Below are positions 12,921 to 25,685 of a stretch of 64,000 nt of DNA, in pieces (position 1 is the first letter of the stretch; every line of letters starts with the position of its first letter). The DNA comes from Lithospermum erythrorhizon (lineage: Eukaryota > Streptophyta > Magnoliopsida > Boraginales > Boraginaceae), in assembly GCA_019722365.1 (NCBI GenBank), contig JADFUC010002397.1, positions 1 through 64,000 of the forward strand, given 5' to 3'. A program made the translations under genes and the position numbers. The notes under the pieces are model-generated. The model was given only the letters and a program-made list of their open reading frames with translations. It did not search any database and was not told where the DNA came from.

Positions 12921-14640
12921 GAGGTGGGCGATGCCTCACGTTGAATGTGACTAAGAATGTCATCCTCCGCTTTCGCAGCTAGCCTCGATCCTACGGTCGC
13001 TGTACCAGCGCCTTTTCTTAGGGACCTATGACATTTAGTTCCAACTTTTCTTCATTCATGATAATAAGCGATACAACTAAAAAATGGAAATTATTGCCTA
13101 GCACTGTGATAGATGTGTGCAGTGACACCACATAGAATGAACAATACTCGGCATCTCCAGATAACATATTGCCCACGCCACCGAGGCAATTACCACAACG
13201 AATAGGTTGACAAGTCCAAGCGGATTGAACCGCGCCGAAACCTCTCCCAACTATTGTTATTCTCACTGTGTCTCGACCACATTAATGAAGAATAAGAAAT
13301 AGAACTAGTGTATACCAAAATATACTGCTTTCTATCTCATTAGCGTAAATACAAGTCATCGCGCCTCTAACTTCAGACGTTGTCTTGTGTAGTCTTTTCT
13401 TTGATCATCGGACCCACAGTGACAAAATTCCCTCTCGATGACAGTCACGCCATTGACTAGTCTCGACACCCGAAGCAGATGACCACATGAGGCAGGTTCC
13501 TCTACTTGACCGGGGAAAGCATGAGCTAACTCCTCCCCGTTAATCGTACCTCTCGAAAGGTGCACAGATGGTAGTGCCTGACGCCGAGACATCCTTGAGC
13601 TCGTATGATGTTCGGTAGAAACCCTTGAAAACAGCTGGAGTATTTACTTACTAAAGTGATCCGAAGTGCCCACTTTCAGGCTTCCGATACTGACTCCAAA
13701 ATTTACTGCTCCGCTGTTTCTGACAAAGTGAACTACAAAACATACTACCTTATAAAACATACAAATTTTCACATTGCACCTTTTAGAATCACATTCGAAC
13801 ACGTAGACAATCTGACCACTCACATTTCTCTTAGAAATTGAACCTCTTCTTGTCTAACAAACACAGAGATAACAAATTCGTAGTCATCGAGGCACATGTC
13901 TAACCTTATTCAATGTGCGAGAATCAACCGTCATCGTCCTAATTCTAAGCTGAACGATCTCAGCGGCCAGTAAATTTGAACCATTGGGTAAATCCTTGAT
14001 GATGCCGCCCTCGACTACTCATGCGATAGAAATACTCCCTCCAAGATCACATATGGTATATCTCTGGAATCCAAAACCCACACATCGATGTAAAATCCAG
14101 AACCCACATATTTTTGGAATCAACAACTAAGGGCATGACCTCTTGTCTCATGCAGCTATTGGCAATAAACGACGATATCACTTAATACCTTTTTACATTG
14201 CGCCGCCTCTGCTTGGGACATGAGACCCAAACTAAATCTGATAGTAGCGCCCGTGATCACCCTTGGACCCATCGTGACTGTGAGAACTTTTTCTCCGATG
14301 CATCCGCAGACACGGCTAGTGTTAGCAACTAGTGCATCATGAACGCCCGAACTACAACTATGTGACAATTTTCTACTGTGGAGGGCATAACTAACTCCTC
14401 CGAAATCACTAACACTCTACAAAACTATTCCTCTCGTTGAACTTTTCTAACCTTTAAGCCTACTACCCGTCGGTCATTGATAACATGTGTTTCACGTCTG
14501 CTTTATTATAACGAGCAGCGTGTTTGTTATAGCAATACGTTACGGTATGAATTAAGTAAAATCTTTAAAGGAAAGACAAAAAAGATTTTCGTGGTATCCC
14601 CGAACCGTGTTTGGGCAATCCATGATGCAATCACTTGAAA
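12921..14640 (-). pseudogene. 5' internal part of copia B, coding content not recognised
   Basis: By position this is the part of B upstream of the copia A insertion, between the B 5' LTR and the A insertion site, where Gag and protease should lie. Three short minus-strand frames (13018-13266, 13356-13592, 14156-14368) carry no motif I can name. It is either badly decayed Gag or unrelated sequence. The assignment to B rests only on the flanking LTR pair. Confidence 0.35.
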
Positions 14641-14649
14641 TTTTTCTTA

Positions 14650-14939
14650 TAACAAATGGGAAATATAAATTACGGATGACAGTATGCTTTCGGATGTGAA
14701 TCGCTACACAGAATAATAAAATTACTATCCTACGCTATTCCTAAAATAAATTACTAGGACACACTATAAAATTTTATTGAATAGTTGAGGATTCTACTAA
14801 TTATAAGCGAAGACCCCGCATTGCTTATTAGTGAAAAAACTAAGAAAAGTAAAATAGCTTTTATAGGATAAAACATTAAGCTAAACTCTAAAGTTTAGAT
14901 GTGAAACTTTAGCATAACTGAATTCAAGGCATTTCGACA
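14650..14939 (-). repeat. 5' LTR fragment of copia B
   Basis: It matches 1-287 in the same orientation and has the same border, with minus strand starting TGTCGAAATG at 14939. The low-coordinate end of the LTR cannot be placed, because the partner copy runs off the window. Some indels separate the copies. Confidence 0.65.
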
Positions 14940-14944
14940 TTTGA

Positions 14945-15929
14945 ATCGTTTGCTCATGTGTAATAGTCTCTGGAACTTGGATAATGATTGGATTAGACTT
15001 TCTTTTCAGAAAATGAATTGTGTTGGTTGTACATCTTCTCGGACTTCAACTAGTCCGATTTTGATGTTTGGAAATTAGGGGTGATGTTCAAATTCTAATG
15101 TAACTTGTCGTTAGGATTTCCAAATATGTAGCTTCTTGTGATTTATTTGGAAAATAAAAATGGGTTACTAGTCATTCCGTTGTTGCTTACGCACCATGTG
15201 TTATTCGATGAATCTCAATTCTTACGGATTAAACTTTTATACATGTAATAGTATAAATATTTATATTGAGCTTGTCTTCAGAATGATTATTATGATCTAC
15301 CTTCCAACCCTTTTTTAGACGATAGTCTTATCAGAAAATCACTATGAAGCTACTACTAATAGTAGGAGAACAAAATGCAGAAGTACAAATTTAATGATTT
15401 TCTATTAGTTTTACATATTATAGTTCAATATTATTGAAAGAAAATATGAATTAAAATGAAGAATTATGTTCAATGTCTTAAAATAAACATGCAAATAAAA
15501 TAAAATAAACCAATGAACTAGCTAGCATTATCCACAAACCTGAAAATCACTATTCACTTACACAATGAAAGAAATCGTTGAATTTGAATGGATGTAGTGG
15601 TGCTTCACCCAACATGATTTTCTCGATTTTATATGAAAATATGATATTGCAACCAAGTGGTGCTTCATCCTAGATGATTTTCTCGAATTCATTAGATTTT
15701 ATCTGGTCTTTTTGTCTCACTATACAAAATAATGATCTACACTACGCATGTATAATTCCTTTAATTTTCTTTTATATTTATAATAACATGATATTCTTCG
15801 ATTATTATTAGAAGGGTAAGGAGGTTGAGGTGTTAATATTATTTTAAACCGTCTATGGTTAGAAGATATGGGTATGCGAGGAAGTTTATGTTTTGGTTTG
15901 AGTATTTGGCCGAGAGACATGAAATTCAT
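14945..15929. other. A+T-rich intergenic DNA
   Basis: No coding frame or element is recognised. A short imperfect direct duplication (gtggtgcttca plus gatgattttctcga) occurs at about 15597-15630 and 15658-15690. Confidence 0.5.
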
Positions 15930-16527
15930 CGTATGTGCTAAATGCCGGTCTTAAAATTGTTAAATGTCGGTCTCAAAAATATGATTAGATAAATTTAACT
16001 TTAATATATTTCATTTATTAAAATATAATAACTACACACATTTATTTATTCCCCGAACATCAAAACTTTTCCTTTCTATGAGATTCCACCATCAAAATCT
16101 AGAAACCATGTCAATTGTCAAATATACTTGAACAAATTAGTTCTAGCGATGGTCACTTTGGATTGAATCTTCATCGTTGTATATATCTTCTATTTTCCGT
16201 GAGAAAGAAGGCACTGTTAATTGAAGGATCCTGGTTGAGGGAATATGCAAAGAGTATATGAAAGCTATGGTTAAGAAATTTGACTTCTAGTCTACACGCA
16301 TAATTGAATGATTTTTTAAATTAGTTTAGGAATAGATAGTTTTGAATATTATTTTAGTTTAAGTTGTTATCAATTTAAATAGTGCATTTAAATAGAAAAT
16401 ATACATTTTTCCTATTAAAAGATATTTATTCTAAATATTCATATAAAATAGTAGTAAGGATAAAATAGTTTAATCTTATTTTTGAGATCGACATTTAGTA
16501 ATTTTGAGATCAATGTTTAGCAGCTCC
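15930..16527. mobile_element. Non-autonomous DNA transposon with long terminal inverted repeats
   Basis: The two ends form imperfect inverted repeats of about 65 bp. The left end has TGCTAAATGCCGGTCT, and the complement of the right end has TGCTAAACATTGATCT. Both continue through AAATGTCGGTCTCAAAAA or AAATGTCGATCTCAAAAA. Each arm holds two tandem variants of a roughly 22-bp unit. The 8-bp sequence AAATTCAT flanks both sides (15922-15929 and 16528-16535), fitting a target duplication of 8 bp, or 9 with one mismatch. That size points to hAT- or Mutator-like families. The interior is A+T-rich with no transposase. Confidence 0.75.
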
Positions 16528-16535
16528 AAATTCAT

Positions 16536-18480
16536 TACAGATAATATCTTTTTTACTCATTTTTCTTTGTTTTTGTTATGATCAACAAACATACAAGTTT
16601 TTTCGCTCTTTGCACGATCCTTCATGTAATCGTCGAATCTCCAAATTAAATTTGAATGGATGTAGTAATATTAAAAACGATCTAATAATAGCAAAAATAG
16701 ATACTCGTATATGACAATAAATGTATCCTCAATAGAAGTTCTTTAATTGATATGGCTTATTTGATTATCGGTGATAATTTAAAAAGAATATTGAAACAAA
16801 AACTATAAGATTCACACGAAAACTTTATAAAGGCAAGGATCGACGCCTTTATGATATTTGAAATGTCAAGTTTTGTTTATAGAAGTTCTTTTCATAATTT
16901 TAAATGTGGCTACAACTATAAATAGGCCTCATGTGCGTACCTACTGACTACTAATAAATATCATGATCTCCATTGTTTCTGAGAGAAAAAAGATTCGAGA
17001 GTTTTTTTTTTTCAGAAAAGGACAAGCAGCTTGTTATATAAACCTATTGGGATTGCATAATCAGTTGCTAACATCCCGTTAGCGACGGTCTTACTTTTTA
17101 GAATTTACTTATCAGATATGTCATATAATGGATAAGAATGTGATTGTTGGGCGAGATACTCAAGAAAAAAGAGCTGAACTTATTCACTGTGATAGAGTAG
17201 AATAACAAAGTAGAATTGGGGAAGATTGAGAAATTTTATTTCAGAATTATCGTGATCTATAAGAATCCTTTATTGGCTCTTTCCCCTGTGATTGTGCCGC
17301 GAGATGTCAGATCAACTCTGATTATCACCCTATCAGTTTTTTACTTTAACACAATTTATGTTACCTGCTCATACGCTGTTAATTCAATGTCTATCAATCT
17401 TTCTCACAAGACTAGAATCCCGACTTATCTTCAAGAAAATTACATTGACAAAGTGTTAATCTCACAAGAACAAGGATAACAAGTAACTAATGCTCAAGAA
17501 AATTACATTCGCAAAGTGGTACAGTGTTTTGGATCATATAAGTCCTAAAACTATCATCAGTCAAATCAGATAACATCACAAATCATAACTCGAACATCAT
17601 CATCAACTCTATCAAACATCACCTTTAACACCATCAACGACTCTAACAGTCAGCACACACACCATCGTGGAATTTGAGAAGATGGGTAAATTTGAAGAAG
17701 TATTGAACATTTATTACTAAACTGTTTGAGAATTTTATGGATGTTATTTATATAAGAATCGAAACTTTGAATCGGTCAAATCCAATAACACAGGATCGCA
17801 TATATTAACACCAACATCATCCGCATCGGCATACTCTCTTTAACACGAGCGTTATTTGTATAATCTTCAACACAGTCCACACAAATAGTCTAGAGATGTA
17901 AATTTTCAATCACCTTACAATTTTTATAGGCATCCATGCATTTTTTGATCAAATCACTACAACAACCATAAAAACAAATTTGTAGTAAAAAAGTAGGAAT
18001 TTATTTATTCGATTTTTGTATACAATAAATATTTGAAGTAAGTCATGATAATTATACATTTTACTTTTTATAGGAAATGATAGATAAGTCTACATTTTTT
18101 ATGTTTTCAAGTGTTCATTTTTTGAAATATTTATCAAATAGTATGATAAAATAAATGAATATGATCTTAACAAGTAGTCGTAGATCTTAAATCAATATCA
18201 AAGTTATTAAAAGTTACACATACATGTTAGTACATTATCTACTATTTTTTAAATGCTCTATAGTTGCTTTAATTTTTCAAATATTTATAAAAGTAAATAA
18301 ATAAAAAATGAAAAATTATGATATTAACAAGTAGTTGTATAATCTTACATCAATATTAATTTATTAAAACATTTGGATCTACTTTTTAAATAAATGTATG
18401 AAAACTCCGGCTAGGGCAAGAATAATAATTTTTTTTGGTTATTGCTAGCAAGATAATTCGATCAGAAATTATCTTTTTAC
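16536..18480. other. A+T-rich intergenic DNA with local duplications
   Basis: No gene is seen. A direct repeat, tcaagaaaattacatt plus gcaaagtg variants, occurs at about 17430 and 17492. A degenerate duplication with a period of about 155 bp occupies roughly 18100-18370 (shared taacaagtagt and atcaatat blocks). A T run sits near 17004. Confidence 0.5.
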
Positions 18481-18789
18481 ATTGAGATTTGTACTCATGG
18501 TTTTTCTTCAACAGAGTAATTGCTTACCGAGTGCATAATATTCTTGGCAGTGCATTTGTTTTGTTGAGCAATCATAGTTCAGTGAAAATCGCTTCACAAG
18601 TAATTAATACAATCCCAATTGTTGGCAACAAGCAACAACATCATTTTCCATCCATCATGAATAAGTCCTCGTGGGCAGCAACACTTTGTTTGTAGACGAT
18701 TATCACACGGCAATGACAAACTTCTAAATTTATTTTGATAACTATTTCTGATAATAGTTTGTGAAAAGTATTTTTTACCATTTCTAGAT

Positions 18790-19230
18790 AATTGATATTC
18801 GTGTTTAGTTATTTGACTGTGATATACTGCCCCAATCATTATGGATTTTACCTCGGTTGTCCAACTCGCTCAATTGATGGAAAATTTGCTAATGCTATCA
18901 AACGTGGTAGCATTCACTGCTCTCCTCTCGATTTGATTTTTATAATACTTAATGCTTTATACGGTTCTTCTACTTTTGTTCGCAATTGAATTTATGTGAC
19001 CTGGGCTTGTCCTGGGAGCAATAATAATCGCGTGGGTTCAGCTTTAATACTAAGAACGCTTGTTCGAGTCGGTGAACGACGGGTTCTGGGTGGAACTACG
19101 GATGGACTCTATTATTTTTAGTATTCTGAGGCTCGATGCCGCAAAGTCAACGGGAAGCGTTTCTCCGGATTTCAGGGTATTCCTGAGATCGGGACATCCC
19201 TAGATTGCAGAGTCCGGTCTTTAATTTTTA
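18790..19230 (+). pseudogene. Copia C protease tail and GAG-pre-integrase remnant
   Basis: Plus-strand frames show a protease-like C-terminal stretch (LNALYGSSTF, about 18948-18977), then a GAG-pre-integrase-like segment with WVELRMDSI at about 19090 and SGHPSIAESGL at about 19190-19220. No catalytic DSG is found in 18490-18790. Frames change repeatedly. Confidence 0.6.
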
Positions 19231-20030
19231 TTTCAATTCTTCTCATTTGTCGAATCACATTGTACTGTGTGCCATTAGGCTAAGCACACTAAAAGATTCA
19301 TTTGCCACTAGCCGAGCATATGCCACTTGTCCTTTCGAATTAATCCATTGTGAATTACTAGACCCTATCCCACTCCATCGTCTTCATACAAGACGCTATT
19401 TTTGACTATCAGGATGATTATCTCGCGCATGCTTGGTTATTTTTATCGATTGGACAAACAGAGGTGTTCAAGTATTTTATGCAATTTTTTGCTTTATTGA
19501 TAGGCAATTTAATGCCAAGTAAGATTTGTCCATAAATGATAATGGACCTAGCTCCCCGAGTCTTCTCGACTATTTTTCCAAGAATGGCATAAGAGTTTCA
19601 AACTTTGCGCTGAGACTCCTCAGAACGTGGAGAGGGCAGAGTGTAACCATCGCTATATTCGAATATAGGTCGAGCCTTAAGGTTCCAAGAGGTTCACCTA
19701 TTGATTTGGGGTAAATGTATATCGACAAATGCTTATCCGATTAATCTGCATTCCATCTAAGATTCTTTGATTTTAAGGCCCCGTGATTTAATTACTTTTT
19801 ATGCCCAACTCCTTCTTTTTCTCAACTTCGATTTTCGATTGCTTATGTTTTTGCTCACGCATCGAAAAGCCAAATTGATAAGTTCAAAGAATGTAGTAGA
19901 AGATGTGTTTCGTAGGCTATCCTTATGGAAAAAAGCGCGGAGGATTAGCGATTTGGAATCTCATACGTATTTTGTTTCACGTAATGTTATTTTTTGCGAA
20001 CACGAATTTCTTATCGTATTCTCATAGAAT
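19230..20030 (+). pseudogene. Copia C integrase remnant
   Basis: The zinc-binding region begins around HLSNHIVLCAI (19247). PFELIHCELLDP follows at about 19335, then the core with LLDYFSKNGIRVSN near 19561 and HRH-type residues near 19660. The integrase C-terminal part (HASKSQIDKF, SRRCVFVGYP-like and DLESHTYFVSRNVIFCEHEF, about 19850-20012) is well preserved in an open frame at 19767-20027. The copia family is certain from order and motifs. The frame ends where the lone LTR begins. Confidence 0.85.
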
Positions 20031-20989
20031 CTGCATGAATTTCATTTGTGATTAAACACCAAATTCATACACTCCGGATCCTCAAAATAATATAAATTAA
20101 TCTAAAATCTACAATATGCAATTATGAATAATGGTGAGTGCTTACATCATAAATGGAAGATAATAAAACCAATTATCGCTCTAGATCCACACGTGAACTT
20201 TGAAATCCTCCCAATTGTTTTTCCAACACCAAGCAGTGTTCTCTAGAATCGCATTAACAATTGTGAGGGGTCAATCCCACAACTTGAGTTTGCTAACTAA
20301 GTGGACTGATGAAATCGCAGAAGAATTTTTCAATTCTTCCTTGGTATTTTTGGTCATTCTTGGAGTGAGCATGGAGGTTTTCTTTCCGCTTCATAATCAT
20401 ATGAAACCTAAAACGATAAGGATCACTTATATACCGTCCATCATTTTATTCTAAAGCCCAACCGAACGGTTAATGAAATGACTCGCTTGATTTATTAAAC
20501 CGTTAAGTAAAATCACACACTAACAAGTTGTTATTAGTAACTAACAGTTACTAACAAGCTCATCTAACTATCGAATTAATCTAATTGACTAATTAATAAT
20601 TCCTGTTCATCCAATTTATATTTTACATTATCAATGTAAAATTTCCAACTGAGAATATCTGCTTGATTACAATCAACTCTCAATTTGTAAATGTAGTTTA
20701 ATTTCATATACTTAAATATAATTCAACGCCACTGATGGCTACACTTTCTAGCCGTGATAATAGTAAGTCAGATAACAATAATAATTTCATCACCATTATT
20801 ATAACAATTACCCAGTAAGATCTAGCACCGGCCATAACCCCTTAAATTATCATGAACCCAAACTAGTAATAATATAGTATTAATAAGTGTGAATATTGTT
20901 CCAAGAATCACATTTAACTAACCCGTAAACGAATTAAGGCAAAATTGTCCCAATATAATAAGTGAAATCAATATTAATGATTTCCAACA
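20031..20989 (-). mobile_element. Lone LTR related to copia A, inserted in copia C
   Basis: The right half (about 20440-20989) aligns with the LTRs of A through the taacgagtt-type blocks, ttacatt/aatgtaaa dyads and the closing gatttccaaca. On the minus strand it starts TGTTGGAAATC. The left half is more diverged and its border is approximate. Copia C coding resumes on the far side in the same orientation. No second LTR copy or interior is present, which fits recombination down to a solo LTR. No clear 5-bp duplication was found. The 20200-20454 open frame inside it is not a gene. Confidence 0.6.
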
Positions 20990-21239
20990 ACCTCTACCAT
21001 ACTACTTTTAGTCTTCCATACATGTGATTATTGTGAATGATTTTGCCTCTAGTATACCTAGACAGTAGAATCGGGAGGTTTTTGCACGTTAATGATATCG
21101 GGAACCGTGTTAGTATTCGAATAATCGACGAACAACCGGTGCACGAGCAAACTATCGGCATCACTGGTGACGAGCGTATAACCTTCCTCTCAGGGGCTGC
21201 TGGGTTCGGCAATGGGAGTAGCTGGCTGGCCAAGTGCGC

Positions 21240-22130
21240 TCAGCTGAAATGGGTAGAAAGGGCTAAAGTTCCATATGTCGACAAGGTGATTATGTTATTA
21301 ATACTGCATAAAAGTTGAGTATATCCTCCATTCCACCTTTCCTCTCTACTTTTTCAAGCACTCCTTATCCTATTTCAGACACTAAATTGTGACTCATTTT
21401 TCGATTGACACACAAATTTCTTGCAACTATAAAATGCAAGAAGTATCCAAAGTCCTTCTGTTAAAGAATGCAACATCCCCATCGAGTAGAAGCATTGTAA
21501 GGAGATATCTCAGACAGAGAGAACGTAATATGGAATTTGTGACACCGTCGAGGGTAAGGTACTTGGTATTCAAGCTGGATATACAAGATTAAATATGTTC
21601 AAATGGCAACACAGAAGTTCAAAAAGCGAAGACTGTCAGGTTTGGTAATCACAGCTGGTACTGACATAATGATACTTCGCCCCTATGGCTGCATGGTCAC
21701 TAAGATGTGCTTTCTCCTTGGGTTGTATGCAGCTTTTGTAAATTAGGAGTCAGATCGTATAGACGCTCATAATGCCTTCTTGTAATGGGACCCTTTCAAG
21801 AGAGGTTTACATGAGGATTCCGCCAGATTTCAGAAGTGGCCTGTGGCTTGTCTTCAGAAATCCTATAAGTCCTTAGTACGATCTCTAAACAAGCACCTCA
21901 AGAATTGCTTTCCAAGTTGGCTATCGCCTCAAGAGTACGGCTTGTTCGGGCCATAATTCTATTACTCTTTGTTCACTTTGTAAGCATCATATATATTCGT
22001 GTTCTAGTATATGTCGAAGCGATCCGATTATTTCTAGAAATGATTCTCCGCCTTGTCTCGCTTTTAAGCAATATCTTTGCTCCCCGCTTCACATGAAAGA
22101 TCTTAATATTCTCAAGTATTTTTAGGTATC
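21240..22130 (+). pseudogene. Copia C reverse transcriptase remnant
   Basis: A hinge-like stretch (about 21240-21440) leads into RT with NMEFVTPSR near 21530 and IDAHNAFLQWDPF near 21757. ARFQKWPVACLQKS follows near 21820, then the palm strand RVLVYVEAIRLF at 21999-22034. The two catalytic aspartates of the YxDD box are not both readable there. HMKDLNILKYF ends the domain at about 22090-22122. Frameshifts are frequent, so no active enzyme is expected. Confidence 0.8.
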
Positions 22131-22139
22131 AAGTCGCTT

Positions 22140-22970
22140 CGTAGCCAAGAAGAAATATTTATAAGTCAAAGAAAATATATCCTTTGATATTATCTCCGAG
22201 GAAGTGACCATCAGCGCTAAACCGTACATTTTTCTAAGGAGCAGTAACCATCGCCAGTAGTCTGACTCAAGGCCTCTTATAAGACGTGAATCGCGAAGTG
22301 GTTGGTCGCAGACTCAGATATTATCTTTACCGTCTCCGAAGTATCTTTGCAGCTCATGTACTTTCTCAAGTATTATACGAAACCACGCCGATTACTGGAT
22401 TACAAGCCTCAAGGCAAGGAAATATCTCAAAGGGCGGGTCAGGTACTTTTTAAGTGAAAGAGAGCTGACTTCAGATCTCGCAAGTCGGGTGTGATTCCGA
22501 TTGGGTCACGTCTGCCACCCATCGCTCAGCTGGCCGCATCAGATTTCTACGGTTGTCCTATTTCTCGAAGACGGCTAAGTACGCAATTATTTCTCATTCA
22601 TCAACTCAAGTAGAATATATTCCATGGCCGCAATGACTGTGGAATCGGGTGGTTAAAAGGTTTCTTACAATGTTTAGGCGTGGATCATCCTCAACCGACG
22701 GAATTGAAGTTACGACAAATGGCTTCCGCTTTTTATCCGACACGTAACCTGTTCCATGAAGGCACAAAGCACATCGAGATTGATTGTCATTTCTTGAGGG
22801 ATGCTATTCTGGAGAGAACCATTCGGAGCACTCATGTGTCTACTACTCATCAATTGGCAGATATTTTTACTCAGGCTCTTGGAAAGAAAAAATTTGTGTT
22901 CTTACTTCGCAAGTTGGGCATTCATGATCTTCACGCCCAACGCGGTGAGCCAGATAAAGTAGCATCCTAA
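22140..22970 (+). pseudogene. Copia C RNase H remnant
   Basis: It continues RT with KPYIFLRSSNHR near 22221. The RNase H body follows with CDSDW near 22490 and the segment around 22590-22640. A well-preserved C-terminus lies in an open frame at 22680-22967 (GTKHIEIDCHFLRDAI, STTHQLADIFTQALGK, LLRKLGIHDLH). This tail is the best-preserved copia coding segment in the window. The frame ends at a stop just inside the 3' LTR. Confidence 0.85.
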
Positions 22971-23129
22971 GATGTATTTTATTGTGTATTATATTCACAT
23001 TGTTATTGGCTCATTGTTATGGGCTTATGTTATAGATAGCCTATTAGGTCATTATACATGACAGATATATATTGTAATTATATTAACATCATAATCAATT
23101 CAGAGACAATCACATTTTACACAATTACA
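22948..23129 (+). repeat. Short 3' LTR of copia C
   Basis: A short G-rich stretch near 22940 is followed by about 180 bp ending in ...caattaca at 23129. The length and position suit the short LTRs of this copia type. No 5' partner is present in the window, so the borders are inferred. Confidence 0.5.
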
Positions 23130-23991
23130 AAGATTGGGATATATAGCTGGGGTTCCAACGGTTCGATTTCATTTTGAACCGAACTCGTAACCGAACCGAC
23201 ATACCCGGGTTCCTTCCAATCATCGATAAATCTATGGTTCCGGGAGAGGTTCCGATCTCCATAGGTTCAACGTCTCCGCTCATTTTCTGCCGATTTCTGG
23301 ATTTTGCTCCAAACTTGTGAAAAATTTATCCAACTTTAGAAAAATTACAATCGAATCCCAAAATTCCACCCCTCAAATTCCCCATACAATAATATAGATT
23401 CAAGACAAGCAAAAAATGTTTGAGAACATATTGCAAAAAGAAACCCCATAAAAGATTATTGAATATTATAGCTTAAAATCCCATAAAGATTGAAACTTTA
23501 ATATAAACAATACCTAAACATGATTATACGGGCGAATTCACTCAAATCTGTACCACTATGTATTTTGCTAATGCTATATCAAAAACGCCACATAAATGTC
23601 GTATTAGCTAAAATGCCACGTTTATATGGCGAAATCAAAACGCCATCTATTGTGCACGTATTTAATATCATAACGCCGTAGACATGTCGCTACTGAAAAT
23701 ACTAAGACGACGATATGATTACTAAACGTCACTTACTGCCCGATCGGGCTATAACCACCATATAAACGTGGCAATTGACCTTAACACCCGACCTAGAAAA
23801 CGCGTTAATATGCATGTGAAAATTTAATGAAACACTTCACCCTAATTAAAGAAATTCACTTAATATTAATATAATTAAAATTTCTACCACATACTCAAAC
23901 ACGCTTTAATTAAGGAAACACGCTTAAGTAGCGAAACACACTTAATATTAATATAATTAAATTTGGCAAAACGTGGCAAAAATGTCACACA
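23130..23991. other. Intergenic DNA with inverted AACCG and CGCCAC motifs
   Basis: At 23150-23280 there are many AACCGAAC-type and GGTTC-type words in both orientations, a composition common in plant hAT-type MITEs. At 23580-23750 the motif AACGCCAC/ATGGCG recurs in both orientations. A 23-bp word beginning cacttaatattaatataa occurs twice (about 23858 and 23938). No coding frame is seen. Related CGCC and CGTC words recur at 41.6-42.9 kb, on the far side of D and E. Confidence 0.45.
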
Positions 23992-24839
23992 ATAAACGGG
24001 GACGACCTCGCCTGTGCCCGCCTCGGTGCTGGTAGCTCATTAAAATCCCGAACACCGTAGTCACTAAACCGATGGACGACTCACTTAAAACACAATTGCT
24101 TCATCCAAAAAATGTGATCACAATTAAGTTTCCAAATCAAACATGTAAAATATATAATCCATCACCGATATCGAAACGACAAACCCATATATATATATAC
24201 ACAACATATCCCAAAAATAAAGTAACGCCGCAAGCCTACAAATGTGATGATACGACCGATCCCGAATACAAAACGACAATGTACCGACCAGGCTAAAGTT
24301 TCAAAAGGAAAAATACAACAATCAAAACTGGTTGACAACACATCAAAATCGGGACGCGGATCCTCTCGCCACCCGACGCTCACCTAAATCTACCTCTGAA
24401 TAAAACTCTCAACAAATTTCTGCCTAACCGGGCCGTCTTCATTAACCCGGCACAAATGAAATGCCGCCAACGCGGTGGGCGTAAGCCGCGAGGCTTGTTA
24501 AACTTTAACATGCGGGTGAACTTACCATACCTTTAACGAAATAATCAATAATATAATAGCCAAATATGAATAAAATACATATATCCAGACTACCTAAAAA
24601 GGCTCATACAACATAATTCGTTATAGGAAATCTCGCATATAATACATAAAGATATAATAGAAGGTTCAAAGAAGCACAATTTCGTAAAGAAATCAATAGA
24701 CTCCAAGAACGACTAAAACTCTAGTCATCAAACCCTCCTATCTCATATCCCCACCAAGATACCATCCTCTAACGCTGCATATACTCAACTGCCTACCCGC
24801 TAGAACGGGACTAATCAATAATCACCTCGCGACTTATAA

Positions 24840-25260
24840 TGGGCAAGATAAGGCCAAACCGCACTTATACACAAAGTATAAGCATACAATCGCACTTTAT
24901 ACACAAAGTATAAGGCACGCTGCACTCATACACTCCAGCATGTGCGCACACCGCCCGATACACTAAGATGCACCCGCCTGTACACTAAGTATATGCACAC
25001 CGCACGCCATATACCGTGCATAGGCCACATCGACAATGCACACAAAGAAAGTGATCAAAGACTCATACCGCTCTTATACCCCCGAAGCATAAGGCCAAAC
25101 CGCACGCTATACCGCAGATAGTGGGCCACACCGACAACGCATAAAGAAAGTCGATCAAAAGCAGAAGTTACACCGCCTCTTATACCGGTTATAAGTGCCA
25201 AACCGCACGCTATACCGTGAAGATAGGCCAATAAATACACATATCCTCGGCAAGGAAGGA
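24840..25260. repeat. Palindromic minisatellite in D 3' LTR
   Basis: Multiple imperfect units of about 25-40 bp centre on CTTATACACAAAGTATAAG, a self-complementary hairpin with a 5-base loop. They are separated by GGCACACCGCA-like linkers. The matching array in the 5' LTR is at 31060-31480. Confidence 0.75.
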
Positions 25261-25539
25261 GAGTCACCTAATCCTCAGAATCCCAACTATAGGTCACCTC
25301 CTCGATACTCACCCCAAGTCATAGATAACTCTAACCATCACCTCTCAATAACCAAATATAATTTACCCCAAACAACATCCAAGCACACAACATCTCACAA
25401 CTAAGTCAAACACACCGCCAAGACCACAGAAATCATAAGCTACGACAAGCCACAGAAATCATGTCACTGCATATGCCATTTAAATCGTGGAATATAAGTC
25501 AGAGTCTGCCATTTACCCTGCCAATCTTCAACGCCTAAT

Positions 25540-25685
25540 ATAATATAATCACATAATCATATAACAATTACATGTATATCATTCTACTAATTAATAAATG
25601 ATTAATGAGTATCATTCTCACATAACTTATATCATAATAACATGTATATCATTCTCACATAATCATATCACAACAAATAATGCTC
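25540..25685. repeat. Tandem units of catgtatatcattctcacat in D 3' LTR
   Basis: Three to four copies of a roughly 35-40-bp unit, containing ataatcatat and catgtatatcattct, lie in tandem. The counterpart in the 5' LTR is at 31785-31925. A related TATGATTATGTG-type unit occurs in the LTRs of F. Confidence 0.65.

Larger units (their letters stand above)
18490..23129 (+). mobile_element. Copia element C, 5'-truncated, interrupted by a lone LTR
   Basis: The plus-strand copia order is protease/GAG-pre-integrase, integrase, RT, RNase H and a short 3' LTR. A foreign LTR at about 20031-20989 lies between integrase and the hinge. No Gag, primer site or 5' LTR is visible before 18.5 kb, so the element is 5'-truncated. 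Its protein types differ from copias A, B and H. Confidence 0.8.

Noticed and set aside
20200..20454. 84-codon plus-strand frame considered as a small gene
   Set aside because: It lies inside the lone LTR and shows no family resemblance.
21037..21318. 93-codon plus-strand frame with possible regulatory-protein look
   Set aside because: Its end reads into the hinge of copia C; treated as a decayed pol linker.
24840..25260. Regularly spaced repeats considered as a CRISPR-like array
   Set aside because: Units are palindromic LTR minisatellites with variable linkers in a plant retroelement; no cas genes and a eukaryotic context.
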